From positions 117,942,723 through 118,006,722 of the forward strand of contig CP136063.1 of the NCBI GenBank assembly GCA_032622095.1: DNA of 64,000 nt. The letters are read 5' to 3'. A program made the position numbers and the translations under genes. The DNA is from Siphonodentalium dalli (Eukaryota; Mollusca; Scaphopoda; Gadilida; Siphonodentaliidae). The notes beneath the pieces are model-generated. The model worked only from the letters and a program-made list of their open reading frames with translations, was not told the DNA's origin and did not search any database. Below, piece by piece: positions 25,801 through 40,800 of this stretch. How positions within the stretch are numbered: the first letter of the stretch is position 1; each line of letters starts with the position of its first letter.

Positions 25801-28800
25801 TGACTTTCAAATTTGTGAATTTTGTGTCTCTCCGAACATATCACCTTGTAACTCAGGTGTTAGTTGACCTTTGGCATGGTGATAACACAGTTTGTTGAAA
25901 ATGATACCTACTTACTACAGGTTTCGTCGATTAAATTTTACTAGAGTTACAGCCCTTGTTTGACTTGATAATTTGTGAATTTTGAGTCCGTACGAAAATA
26001 TCACCTTATATCTCGGGTGTTAATTATCAGATTTCGTTGTCCGTTGGAATGGTGATAGCACAAGTTGGGGGAAAGGATACCAACGGGTTTCATCCATTAA
26101 TTTTACCAGAAATATGGCCCTTGTTTTACATGGAAATTTGTGAATGTTGTGTCCAAAAGAACATTTCAGCTTGTAACTTGAGCAAGAAGCTTCTGATTCA
26201 GTTGTTCTTTGTTATGGTTATCCTTTTTCCAATAGCACATGTAGTTAGACAATGTTGTTTAGCCAACATCGCCATGTACGAAGGTAATTACTCTAGCCAA
26301 CAGGTATTTAAGAAATTTAATGTTATGATACAAATGGGTGTTTCCAACAGGTATGTATATATATTATGTGTATCAACAGTTACTATCATCAGAACAACAA
26401 CCATGCTGTCACTTAAGTTTCTTCTATGAATAGTTGTTTTTTGTTGGTATATTAATGGAAACATAAACCTGTCGACAAACTAAATATCTGCCCATAAACA
26501 ACTATTTTATCTTCATTTTATCACACATTAAGAGTCGAGTCATAAAATGTATATCCACTGTTATTTTATGGTATCCTCTGTTTACTCACAAACTTGTGAT
26601 TTGAAAATACATAATTCATGATTTTTAAAAGCAAAAAGCCTGATATATACAATTAATTAAGCCAAAAGTCTTCATAATTTATATGATTGAATATTTTACT
26701 TCAACAGATGGATATGGAGTTATAATTCATCAATTTATTGTAGTATTTTTGTGGATTGTATTAAAATAGTTTTTTAAATGTGTTTAGAATCCCGCCAAGA
26801 TCACAACAACACAACGGCCTCAGTAGTTACAATCGGAAAATAATATTACGATTCTCTGACAAAACTTGATTTTGCAAAGTAAATTTGTTCACTAAAAGCA
26901 GAAAATTCCGCTTTGAGTCATCAATGTGGAATTACAATGTTCGAATTCTCAAATTAAACAATAATTATGACACTTAATGAATATGTATCACAAAATTTTG
27001 TTTGTGGAGAGGTTCACCTGATATTGAGACTAATTTTGTCTTCGTCGTAACCACATGTTTCTGTTCCATTTGTTAGCTCAACTTTACTTTTTAAAGTTTG
27101 ACCTATTGCCATGGGTTGTCGTCCATCTGTCTGTACATCCGCCCGTACATGCGTCCATCAACAATTTCTGTTACAACACCCTACAGGTCACATCACTCAT
27201 CCAATCATCACCAAACTTCATATGGATCTTTGGGATGGGAATCATCAGTTTTTTCCAAAATTCATTATAAAACATGGCGGCCAGCAGCCATCTTGGATTT
27301 CAAATTTCGGCACACCCTGCAGCTCGCATTTATTGGAGAATTGTTTTGAAAATTTGCAGGCATATTTAGAATCCCCTATAGATGTGAGTTATTAAATTGG
27401 AACAATATTCGATGAAAAACATGGTTACCGGCAACCATTTTGGATTTTACTATTTGCATGACAAAATCCTTTGGCACACCCTACAGACCACATCCATGTT
27501 CTGATCACCTCCAAACTTCATATGGATCTTTGGGTAACCTCTAGATAGCAGCCTCCTTGTTTGGTCGAAATTCGTTAAAAAACATGGCCGCCAGCAGCCA
27601 TATTGGATTTTACTATTTGCATGACTAACTTGTTTGGCATACCCTACAGACCACATCCCTCATCTTCAGGGTGACCTCTGGATGGGAGCTATAAATTTTC
27701 CCGAATTTCGTTGATAAACATGGCTGCTGGCAATCATCTTGGATTTTACTATTTGCATGACTAAATCCATTGGCACACTCTAGACCACATCCCTTATCCG
27801 ATCACCACCAAATTACATATGGATCTCTCGGGTGACCACAAGGTGGGAGTAATCACAATTTTCCATATTTCGTTGATAAACATGTCTTCCAGTGGCCATC
27901 TTGGATTTTACTCTTTGCAAGACTAAATCCTTTTGTGCACCACATCCCTCTTCCGTTCATCACCAAACTTTATATTGATCATCTGGGTGATCACTAGATG
28001 GGAGCTATGAAATTCTTTTGAATTTCATTTGAAAACATGGCCACCAGCAGCTATCTTGGATTTTACTTTTTACATATACATGTATATAATTTCATATTGC
28101 CAAAACTTTAATAAACACTGTTATTATTTGATTGGGTAGCCATTTACCTCAATTGATAGTCGGCTCAAACCAAGCAACTCCCTCTGGGCCTCAGATTTGA
28201 CCAACAGGGTAACTATGGGAGAAATTAGCGTCGCAATGATGGTTTATAGTGAACGGACTGACCCCAAGGAGAGTTATCTTTCTAGAACTGGTTGTTGGGT
28301 CATCCTCACTACTCTTCGATTGAGACAAACATTTAGGAGTGTTGAGAATTGTTGTGAATTTGGATAGTCTGTCCCACTCTGGCTAGCTGCATAAATATCT
28401 CTTCATGTTGAGATCTAGTATTACTTAAACATTTAAACTTTCCGCATTCCTATCGCTCCATTTACTGTAACACATGGAAATATCCCCCATCCAAGTTGAG
28501 CTACAGTATCATTAACACTTTTATTTTCAGTTTGTTAGCCAAAACGAGTATTCTATGTCAACATTTTGTAATATACATGAAGGAAAGATGTAAATATGTG
28601 CCCTCATTATATTTGTAGTTGATTAAAACAAATATATTTGTTCACCCTACAGACAACATCCCTCATCTGATCACCGCCAGACTTTATATGGAACTTCGGG
28701 GTGACCACTAGATTGGAGCAATCATATTTTTCCATATTTGGTTCAAAAACATGACCACCTGTGGCCATCTTGGATTTGGATTTCTATATATCTCTTCATG

Positions 28801-31800
28801 TTGAAATTTAATATTACTTAGACATTTGAACTTTCCACATTCCTAATCGCTGCAATGACTGTGACACATGAAATTATCGCCTCTCCAAGTTGAGCTACAG
28901 TGTCATTGACATTTTCATTACTATGCCTATGGTAGTTTGTGAATTTGAGAATATTTTTCTGTATGAACATTTCAGCTTGTATTAAATTCAGGCATGGATC
29001 ATCATATTTGGTTGTGCTTTTTTATGGCGATAGCCCAGCATGCATGCAGTCAAGGATACTCACATACTATGGGTTTCGTCCATTCATTTTTACCAGAGAT
29101 ACAGCCCTTGTATAACTTGATAATTTCTGAATTTTTTTATCTATATGAAAATTTCAGCTTGTAACTTGGGGATGGATCATCGTATTTGGTTGTGCTTTGG
29201 TGTATTGATATCCCAGTTTAAGGGGAAAGGATACCCACTTCTTGGATTGAGAAAACAACAAAATTTTCTAATTATACATATATCTGGTATTGCCCACTGT
29301 CTAAACTGAGAGTGGGGGCATATATGCCACCATTGGCATTGCACTTGTTTCTTTGGTCGTGGTATTACTCTATTCAGCAGTTGGTTTTCTGGCGGAAGAA
29401 AATTATCTTGCTTGGAGAATTGCTTGGTGGTTATTATACCCCCTTTTTAAAAAAAAAGGGGGTATACTGTTTTGCACCTGTCCGTCCGTCTGTGCGTCCG
29501 TCCGTCCGATGTCTGTTCATGTCATAACTTGAACAATAGCGCTCGGATCTCAATGAAATTAGGTATGGATGTTCACTACTATGAGGACATTAAATAGAGG
29601 GTTCCATCGTTTTGTTCGGATTTTCCATTCTAGAGTTATTCATCTTTGTTTATCTGGAAATGTTGAATTTTTGTTCCATCTGGTGTCTGTTCATGTCGTA
29701 ACTTCAACAGTTGTGCTGGGATCTCAATGAAATTTGGTATGGATGTTCACAACTATGAGGACATTAAATAGAGGTTTCCATCGTTTTGTTCGGATTTTCC
29801 ATTCTAGAGTTATTCATCTTTGTTTATCTGGAAATGTTGGATTTTTGGTCCGTCTGGTGTCTGTTCATGTCATAACATGAACAGTAGTGCTGGGATCTCA
29901 ATGAAATTTGGTATGGATATTCACTACTATGAGGGCATTCAATCATGTGCTAATCACTTTGCAACACATATTACCAAGATTGAAACCAAAATATTAAAAG
30001 CTACCTATTTAATACTATATTTACATTAGCAGAAAGAAGATATTACCATTTTGTGAAAACAAAAGAAGTATCAATTTCGACATATCACTGCTGACCGCTA
30101 GGTTGATAGATTTGTTGATCGGTTTTTTCTTTTCGGCAACCACACATAACAGCTAATCCACACTCCATGATGTTTTATGACCAGAGTTCATATCACATAA
30201 TTTAAAAACCGACTTTGGTAAATTAATTTTTTTTCTTTTTGACAAATGAAAATATTTGTTGCCATTGGCAAGTGGCAGCGCAAACCCTGTGCAACATCCC
30301 TGCATATATCCACATTAATTTGAACAATTATATATATCAGTAGGTCTGCACCCATGGAGATGGATATGGTCATGTGACCCCATTCAGAGGTGGTAATGAT
30401 AATGCGCAGCAGTCACCAGCATGTGACCTTAATCAGAATGCAGAATTCCATGCTCAATCGAACTGGTTGCGATCAGTGAATATATACACAGTTATGAAGA
30501 AATTCCAACATATCTTTTTTGAATGGACAAAAACATAGAAATGGTAAATCTCAAAACGGCGACAATAACTTTTGTCCCACAACTAAATCAGTCTAAATGT
30601 ATGTAACATAATTATGACATTGGAAATTAATTTTGAAAAAACTAATACCAAGACGCCTACATAATGCATGTCACTTTTGAAGGATCAAGTCACTTTTCTT
30701 TCTGCCATTGTTATGACAACGCAAATCGGATAATAATTATGATAACATGGTGTATCAAGTCAGTACTATTGCTGAATGTTGTTACATGAAAATGCATAGC
30801 TGCGTTCGTTGATGCCTTCGATCTTCATGACAGTGTAACTAACTGATATAATCCATGTCCAAGGATATGTTATCAAAGCATGTGTTACAGAGGGTCCACA
30901 CAAAAATGAAACCCCAAATATTATTCAATTAGATGCTGATGCAATATAGCAACTTGATATTTGATACAAGCCATGATCTTGTCAATTGCAAATAGCATAT
31001 CTTGGCTATTTGTGCACATGTATGCCAGTATTGATACATGTGTATCATACTATAAATTGCTTTATTGAACATAAACAGATAGCGGTATATAATATGGGCC
31101 TATATATGGTGGCCAGAAAAAGATCTCGCGATAACTTTAAAGACCTATTATGGACTTATTCGGGTTCGTGAAATTGATAAGTTAGTACTCAGTCTCTTTG
31201 TCAACTTGAGGAATGTAGCATTCTACTAACATCACCGATAATTTCAAAGAAATCGACCATACCACTACATAGAAAACATTATCTGAAGTATGCTCAATTG
31301 TCAATATTTACATCTCGATTCGGGACGCAACTATCGGCGATGAACTAACACAAATAATTCACCATTGAGAGTCATTGCATTTAATCTATCTCATATATAT
31401 TTTGAAGACCTCTGTCTGTATATGTTTGTTTGTCTGTCTGTCTGTCATTTATACAAATCTACGATTCTCGACCGATCGGGACGAAACTTGGTACGTGTGT
31501 GTAGTTTGACCAGGCGGTGAACGTTGTCGTATTGGCGAGCCCGTGCGGCGCCCGCTTCGCGCATGCGCAGACGAGATCTCGGAAACGGGTGGAGCTATCG
31601 ACTTGAAATTTGCTATGTGAATGTATCTTGCCCCGGATACGAATTTTATCGGGTCGCCGAGCCCGTGCGACCCCAGCTTCGCGCATGCGCAGACGAGATC
31701 TCGGAAACGGGTGGAGCTATCGACTTGAAATTTTCTATGTGAATGTATCTTGCCCCGGATACGAATTTTATCGGGTCGCCGAGCCCGTGCGACGCCAGCT

Positions 31801-34800
31801 TCGCGCATGCGCAGACCAGATCTCGGAAACGGGTAGAGCTATCGACTTGAAATTTTGTTTTTGAATAGCCCGGACAACGTCGGGCTCATCGGCTAGTCTC
31901 ATATATATTTTGAAGACCTCTGTCTGTCTGTATGTTTGTCTGTATGTTTGTCTGTTTGTCATTTATACAAATCTACGATTCTCGACCGATCGGGACCAAA
32001 CTTGGTACGTGTGTGTAGTTTGACCAGGCGGTGGACGTTGTCGTATTGGCGAGCCCGTGCGGCGCCCGCTTCGCGCATGCGCAGACGAGATCTCGGAAAC
32101 GGGTGGAGCTATCGACTTGAAATTTGGTATGTGAATGTATCTTGCCCCGGATACGAATTTTATCGGGTCGCCAAACCTGTGCGACGCCAGCTTCGCGCAT
32201 GCGCAGACCAGATCTCGGAAACGGGTAGAGCTATCGACTTGAAATTTGGTTTTTGAATAGCCCGGACTTGAAATTTGGTTTTTGAATAGCCTGGACAACG
32301 TCGGGCTTATCGGTATATAATATGGGCCTATATATGGTGGCCAGAAAAAGATCTCGCGATAACTTTAAAGACCTATTATGGACTTATTCGGGTTCGTGAA
32401 ATTGATAAGTTAGTACTCAGTCTCTTTGTCAACTTGAGGAATGTAGCATTCTACTAACATCACCGATAATTTCAAAGAAATCGACCATACCACTACATAG
32501 AAAACATTATCTGAAGTATGCTCAATTGTCAATATTTACATCTCGATTCGGGACGCAACTATCGGCGATGAACTAACACAAATAATTCCCAATTGAGAGT
32601 CATTGCATTTAATCTATCTCATATATATTTTGAAGACCTCTGTCTGTATGTATGTTTGTTTGTCTGTCTGTCTGTCATTTATACAAATCTACGATTCTCG
32701 ACCGATCGGGACGAAACTTGGTACGTGTGTGTAGTTTGACCAGGCGGTGAACGTTGTCGTATTGGCGAGCCCGTGCGGCGCCCGCTTCGCGCATGCGCAG
32801 ACGAGATCTCGGAAACGGGTGGAGCTATCGACTTGAAATTTGCTATGTGAATGTATCTTGCCCCGGATACGAATTTTATCGGGTCGCCGAGCCCGTGCGA
32901 CCCCAGCTTCGCGCATGCGCAGACGAGATCTCGGAAACGGGTGGAGCTATCGACTTGAAATTTTCTATGTGAATGTATCTTGCCCCGGATACGAATTTTA
33001 TCGGGTCGCCGAGCCCGTGCGACGCCAGCTTCGCGCATGCGCAGACCAGATCTCGGAAACGGGTAGAGCTATCGACTTGAAATTTTGTTTTTGAATAGCC
33101 CGGACAACGTCGGGCTCATCGGCTAGTCTCATATATATTTTGAAGACCTCTGTCTGTCTGTATGTTTGTCTGTATGTTTGTCTGTTTGTCATTTATACAA
33201 ATCTACGATTCTCGACCGATCGGGACCAAACTTGGTACGTGTGTGTAGTTTGACCAGGCGGTGGACGTTGTCGTATTGGCGAGCCCGTGCGGCGCCCGCT
33301 TCGCGCATGCGCAGACGAGATCTCGGAAACGGGTGGAGCTATCGACTTGAAATTTGGTATGTGAATGTATCTTGCCCCGGATACGAATTTTATCGGGTCG
33401 CCAAACCTGTGCGACGCCAGCTTCACGCATGCGCAGACCAGATCTCGGAAACGGGTAGAGCTATCGACTTGAAATTTGGTTTTTGAATAGCCCGGACTTG
33501 AAATTTGGTTTTTGAATAGCCCGGACAACGTCGGGCTTATCGGTATATAATATGGGCCTATATATGGTGGCCAGAAAAAGATCTCGCGATAACTTTATAG
33601 ACCTATTATGGACTTATTCGGGTTCGTGAAATTGATAAGTTAGTACTCAGTCTCTTTGTCAACTTGAGGAATGTAGCATTCTACTAACATCACCGATAAT
33701 TTCAAAGAAATCGACCATACCACTACATAGAAAACATTATCTGAAGTATGCTCAATTGTCAATATTTACATCTCGATTCGGGACGCAACTATCGGCGATG
33801 AACTAACACAAATAATTCACCATTGAGAGTCATTGCATTTAATCTATCTATTATATATTTTGGAAGATCTGTGTGTGTATCTGTCTGTCTGTCTGTAATC
33901 GATGGACTCGAAAACGGCCGAACCGATTTCGATGAAACTTGGTATGTGGGGGTATGTTCGGCCGGGGAGTAACATACATGTAGGCATATTAATTTTCAGA
34001 TCCGAGGTCAACTTTTCACGTGCCGAGGTCAAATCTGTTTTGACACTGTGTTACGGGACTTTCATTTGAGTTTGGTGCTTACAAATCGATTCGAAACAGC
34101 GCGAATAATAAAACGCCAGTCATAATAATGACACTGTGAGAATCTTTCGTGTTTCCTCTTTCCAACGATATATAATGCGTATGTATCCGTTTTAGTTATC
34201 TGCCTCAATTATCAAGAAGAAGTGGTACTATCTTCCATCAGGATAAAAACAATGCGTAGCTTCTATGACGTCGTTAGAGGTCATAAGGTTAGATCACGTT
34301 AACGCTTAACCGGCCGATTCATTTGACTGTTTCAGACGTCTTGGCGATATCTCGGGCACCGATGGTAATTTATCTTTACGTTGAAAACTTGATAATTAAT
34401 GAGCGTGTGTATATGAGGCGCGTTTATATACTTGGAGTGGAAATCAAATCGGGTTAAACTGGCGGATTTTTACGGACGAAATTTGATGCATAGGGTATCT
34501 CGGTATCCGCTGGGCCGATTTCCCGGTATCCGCCGGGCCGATTTCCACCATTTTTGGGGTGTTGGTGTTTGACCCCACCTGACCTTGACCTTCAAAATGG
34601 TCAATTCAAGGTCAAAGCCCGGACGAAGTCGGGTCACCTTCTAGTACTATATATTTTGAGACTTCCGTATATATATATATATATATGTGTGTACTTCATA
34701 GAATCGAAAACGGGTTGACCGATCGGGACCAAACTTCCTATCTAAAGGTAAAATCCCATGGGAATCGTCGTGGTCGCGTTTTGGAGAAGCTCAGAGCACC

Positions 34801-37800
34801 CGTTCTCCAATCTCAGTCACAAAAAACGGCACTGCGGTGGTTAATCAAGTGATAATTTAATGAGTGTTTGTTTTTGACGCATCGCTATAAAGAGCGTTTG
34901 TTTACCATTCAACGTTATTAGTATCTGCTGAGAGATATATACGGGATTTTGAGTGGTTTCCTATGCGGGGAGATTTATTGGATGCCATAGTACTCTTACA
35001 ACATTTCTGCAATATAATTGCCTCAAAGTGTTCAGCATCATTGTTATAGTATGTATGACACTTTGGTCAGGGCTTAGGGGGGTAGTTAGTGTGAATATAG
35101 CCATAATGCTTCTCAGAAATCCCGGCAGACGAGATCTCGGAAACGGAAAATTTGGTATGTGAATGTATCTTGCCCCGGATACGAATTTTATCGGGTCGGC
35201 GAGTCCGTGCGACGCCAGCTTCGCGCATGCGCAGACCAGATCTCGGAAACGGGTGGAGCTATCGACTTGAAATTTGGTATGTGAATGTATCTTGCCCCGG
35301 ATACAAATTTTATCGGGTCGCCGAGCCCGTGCGACGCCAGCTTCGCGCATGCGCAGACCAGATCTCGGAAACGGGTGGAGCTATCGACTTGAAATTTGGT
35401 TTTTGAATAGCCCGGACAACGTCAGGCTCATCATTAACTGATTGAAAAACAAAAAATTAAATTAATTTTAAAAATTTAAAATTGTCATGTTTCTGACGAT
35501 TGCCGATTGCTAGTCTACTATATATTTTGAGACTTCTGTAAATATATGTGTTTGTCCTTTATAGACTCGAAAACGGCTGGACCGATTGGGCTCAAACTTC
35601 CTATATAAGGGTAAAAACCCACGGGAATGGTCGTCGTGGCGTTTTGGAGAAGCTTCGAGCACCCGTTCTCCACACTCAGTCACAAAAAACGGCACTGCGG
35701 GGTTAATCGCGTTGATAGTTAAAGAGCGTTCGTATCCGCAGTGTCGTTGATAAAGATCTTCCATATTTGGGTTCGTTAACCGGTTAACGCTCTTTATTCC
35801 CTTTGGCTTTCACATACGGTTTTGTTTACGTTATCTGGAACTCACTTCTGTGTGATTCTTATGTACTTAGGGCTTCCTAGGAACGGGGGACATTTTTATC
35901 GGCTCAGTTTTTCCGCCTGAGGTGATCTTCACCTTGAAACGGGTACCCACATATTATATATATGTGTGTGTCCTTTATAGACTCGAACCGATTGAGCTCA
36001 AACTTGCTACCTACGGGAAGTGTCATGGACGGGTTAAATTGTGACCCCGACCTACCTTGACCTTGAAAATGATCAATTCAAGGTCAAATCGGGTCAAATT
36101 GAAAAACAAAAAATTAAATTAAACAATTAAAAAGGCACAATTAACTCATTGAAAAACATAAAATTAAATTAAAATATTAATTACAAAAAATTTATTTAAA
36201 AAGCCAGTAAATTAAAAAGGCACAATTAACTCATTGAAAAACAAACAATTAAATTACAAAATTAATTAAACAAATTAATTAAACAAATTAATTAAACAAA
36301 TTAAAAATTGTCATGTTTCTGACGATTGCTGCCAGTGGCGGGCTAACCTGCTAGTCTCCTATATATTTTGAGAACTACGTATATATATATATGTGTGTGT
36401 ATATATATATGTGTGTGGGTACTTCATAGAATCCAAAACGGCTGCGCGGATCGAGCTCAATCGTATATAAGGGTCAAAACCCACGGACACCGTCGGCGTC
36501 GCGTTTTGGAGAAGCTCAGAGCACCCATTCTCCACTCTCAGTCACAAAAAAATGGCACTGCGGTGGTTAATCAAGTGATAATTTAATGAGCGTTGTATAT
36601 GACGCGTCGCTATAAAAGAGCGTTTGTTTACAATTCAACGCAACGTTATCGCTCGAAATTTAGCATCGAAAAAATTGATAAATAAATTTCTTTTATCAAA
36701 AACATAATTACGTGCTGGACTCTGTAATTTTAAGAATATGTAAGTATTATACACATACACACCAAGTCTCAGCTTAAAATTTTGAAAAATAAGAGTTTTA
36801 TCGACATAAATCGATTTTAATGGGAAATCCTATGTTAAAATTTAGCATTGAAAAAATTTAATTTCTTCCATCTAAAACATAATTACGTGTTGGACTGTGT
36901 CATTTTAAGAATATATAAGTATTACAAGCAGTCACACGAAGTCTCAGCTTGAAATTTTGAAAAATAAGAGTTTTATCGACATAAATCGATTTGAATGCGA
37001 AATCATGTGTTAATAAATTTTGGGGCTCAGCTGTTCTTTGTGTTTTCTAAGCTGCTTCATATTGGGCCTTTTATTTTCGATAACTCGGGACGGGTCAACC
37101 GATTTAGCCCAAACTTGCTACCTATGGGTACATTTGTCCCGAAAGTGTCACGGACGGGTCAAATCAGGACCCCGATGTGACATTGACCTTCAAACTGGTC
37201 AATTCAAGGTCAAATTGGGTAAAACTGACGGATTTCTGTACTTTTGTCCGGGGAGTGTTTTGGACGGGTCAAATCATGACCACGACCTGACCTTGACCTA
37301 CAAAATTGTCAATTCAAGGTCAAATCGGGTAAAACTTGCTGATTTCGACGAAATTTGGTACAAATGCAGCACAAGTGTCTCGGAACCTGTTGCAATTGCT
37401 TTTTCGAACAAAGCCATGGGACGAATGCCGCCAGTGGCGGGCTAACCTGCTAGTCTACTATATATTTTGAGACTTCCGTATATATATATGTGTGTGTGTA
37501 TATATGTGGGTACTTCATAGAATCGAAAACGGCTGGGCGGATCGAGCTCAAATTTCCTATATAAGTGTAAAAACACACGGGGATCGTCGACGTCGCATTT
37601 TGGACGAGCTCTGAGCACTCCTTGACCCTTAAAGTGCGACCTTCGTTTAGGGTCCTGCGAATTGGAGATTTTGATCGAATCGAATATCGAATCGAATTCT
37701 GGAAATCGAATCGAATATCGAATCGAATCATATCTGTGTTGCATTCTCAATTGGGCATGTTTTGTCAACGATTAGACGATTTGTGAAACGTTCTATCAAC

Positions 37801-40800
37801 TAAATGCACGAAGTTCCATCATAACTAATGTGGCGATGAACTGTCGTTTGCAATACTATTAACTTCAAATGAAAATTGTCGAGAAAAAAATGCAGATTTA
37901 AAAAAAATGTCCATGTGGCCGTCACGACGATTAATATATAACCACTAAACGGATTATCAGAACTAAAATCACGTGAAATTTGTACAGTTTGCATGTACAT
38001 GCAAAATTTCAAATCGACATTCGGAATCACCCGTTGTTATAAACTTGGAAGATGCAACAACAGTCGCAGGGTAGCCTGATTATGTAGTGCTGGATGCTTC
38101 TTGGACAGATGATTCCATAGATGGGTCATTGTCCCAGATGCCTGCGATTTATACACCAGGTTGCATTCATCTCACGTGTACATCCCTGCACTATACCTGC
38201 AGCTTTATCATGCTTAAAATAAACATGAATAACGACGACATTTTGTCAAGTGTCAAAGAACACTCAGAAATTGAAAGTAAACTTCAGAAGAAAACATCGC
38301 CAAAATGCACTTTTCGATGCCGGGAACACATGTTGTTTAAATTCTCAGCTATACTACATAATGCAGAATCTGAGACGGATAGACGGCGGATAACGCTAGC
38401 GGTTGCTCAGTCTCATAGCTATTATTATTCATGCGCGTTGTCGGTCCATCGATGATCTCAGAGCTTTTGGCTACCATGTTCAAAGCTAGAATTCAAGCGT
38501 ATTTAGTAGTCCTATAGTGGCTAATTGCTGGCTATACTTATATCTAATATATATAATCGCGATGTATAATAAGAATTATAAGGTACATATATACATCATT
38601 TTCTGTAATTAAATGGCACAAAAACAGCTAAGATCGATGTCCGTAAACAGCCTACTTTTCCACCAGTGTATATTCGAAATTTCGAGTTGGCAATTTCGAC
38701 TCGAATTCGAATCGAATTTGACTTTCGAATTGAGTCTCGAATATTCGCAAGACCCTACCTTCGTTTCGATACGATGGGTTTCGCTATCGATTCGCTCGCG
38801 ATCCAAGAGGCGTATCTCTACATTTTTTATATTTGTATATGTATATTTTTATATCCATATTCACTTCAAACTGCTAAACCCGTTGAGCCAAAACTTGCTA
38901 ATACCTTCCAAAATATAGAATTTACATTTTCTGATATATGCATTTCTTGTTACGGCTGAAAATCTTAGTCCATTTTCAATACATTCATATAAACGAGCTA
39001 TAAACATACACCCCTCAAATCGTGCTAACTCACGCAGCTTATATGGCTGCTGAAATTCAGTAAATACCAGGCAGTGCGATACGTCCCCCAATCTGACGGG
39101 ACTTCCATGCCTTCTCCTTTGACCATCTTGTAAATGTGGGGGGTCACTCCCAAGCCGTGAATGCCAACAACAACGACATTGTTGGCGAGAAAATAATTAG
39201 TTCAAATTACTAAATCCACACAATGCTAATTTTCACTTTACGGCAATGTGAGAATCTTCGGGCGAGAATTTTCGGGTGGCCACCAAGCCGTGAATGCCAA
39301 CAACAACTACATCCTTGGCATACCTCTTTTAGGGACGGGTATCATAATTCCTCTTGATTAAAAAGACAGAATTAACTCATTAAAAAATGCATGTTGCCGC
39401 AAGCCGTTAATGCCAACAACGACATCGTTGGCATACCTCTTTTAGGGACGGGTATCATAATTCCTCTTGATTAAAAAGACAGAATTAACTCATTAAAAAA
39501 TGCGTGTTGTGTGATTCTTATGTCTGTCGTTCCTAGGGACGGGGGAAATTTTCATCGGGTCAGTTTGTACCTTAAATCATACCACTTTTAGGGACGGGTA
39601 CCATAATTTCTCTTGATTAAAAAGGCACAATTAACTCATTGAAAAGCGAAAAAAATGTCATGTTTCGGTCCAACGCCGCCAGTGGCGGGCTAACCTGCTA
39701 GTCTCATATATATTTTGAAGACCTCTATCTGTCTGTCTGTATGTTTGTTTGTCATTTATACAAATCTACGATTCTCGACCGATCGGGACGAAACTTGGTA
39801 CGTGTGTGTAGTTTGATCAGGCGGTGGACGTTGTCGTATTGGCGAGCCCGTGCAGCGCATGCGCAGACGAGATCTCGGAAACGGGTGGAGCTATCGACTT
39901 GAAATTTGGTATGTGAATGTATCTTGCCCCGAATACGAATTTTATCGGGTCGCCGAGCCCGTGCGACGCCAGCTTCCCTCATGCGCAGACGAGATCTCGG
40001 AAACGGGTGGAGCTATCGACTTGAAATTTGGTATGTGAATGTATCTTGCCCCGGATACGAATTTTATCGGGTTGCCGAGCCCGTGCGACGCCAGCTTCAG
40101 GCATGCGCAGACCAGATCTCGGAAACAGGTGGAGCTATCGACTTGAAATTTGGTTTTTGAATAGCCCGGACAACGAGATCTCGGAAACGGGTGGAGCTAT
40201 CGACTTGAAATTTGCTATGTGAATGTATCTTGCCCCAGATACGAATTTTGTCTGGTCGCCGAGCCCGTGCGACGCAAGCTTCGCGCATGCGCAGACCAGA
40301 TCTCGGAAACGGGTGGAGCTATCGACTTGAAATTTGCTATGTGAATGTATCTTGCCCCGGATACGAATTTTATCGGGTCGCCGAGCCAGTGCGACTCCAG
40401 CTTCGCGCATGCGCAGACCAGATATCGGAAACGGGTAGAGCTATCGACTTGAAATTTTGTTTTTGAATAGCCCAGACAACGTCGGGCTCATCGGCTAGTC
40501 TACTATATATTTTGAGACTTCCGTATATATATATGTGTATATATATATATATTTATATATACTTTATAGAATCGAAAACGGCTGCACCGATCGGGACCAA
40601 ACTTCCCATCTAAGGGTAAAAACCCACGGGAATGGTCGTTGCGGCGTTTTGGAGAAGCTCCGAGCACCCGTTCTCCACTCTCAGTCACAAAAACGGCACT
40701 GTCGGGTTAATCGCGTTAATAGTTAAAGAGCGTTCGTATCAGCAGTGGGAATGGTCGTTGCGGCGTTTTGGAGAAGCTCCGGGCACCTGTTCTCCACTCT

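Larger units (their letters stand above)
31086..33543. repeat. Tandem duplication, units 31086-32313 and 32314-33543, plus third partial unit to 33846
   Basis: A ~1.23-kb unit is repeated almost identically. It holds ~303 bp of flank (tatataatatgggcctat onward) and two Helitron-type elements. A third copy of the flank portion (33544-33846) precedes a different Helitron. The junctions read gtcgggcttatcgg|tatataat, while the original left flank reads agcgg|tatataat, so CGG is shared at the breakpoint. Copies differ by short indels in TGTC/TGTA runs and a few substitutions. Confidence 0.85.

Noticed and set aside
29436-29465. Bacterial-type terminator (stem plus T-run)
   Set aside because: It is the 5' hairpin of repeat F3 in a eukaryotic intron.
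31449-32298. Overlapping Arg-rich ORFs on both strands (also 32679-33528, 34961-35406, 39752-40466)
   Set aside because: Translations of the 122-bp Helitron unit in several frames; 122 is not a multiple of three, so frames do not persist.
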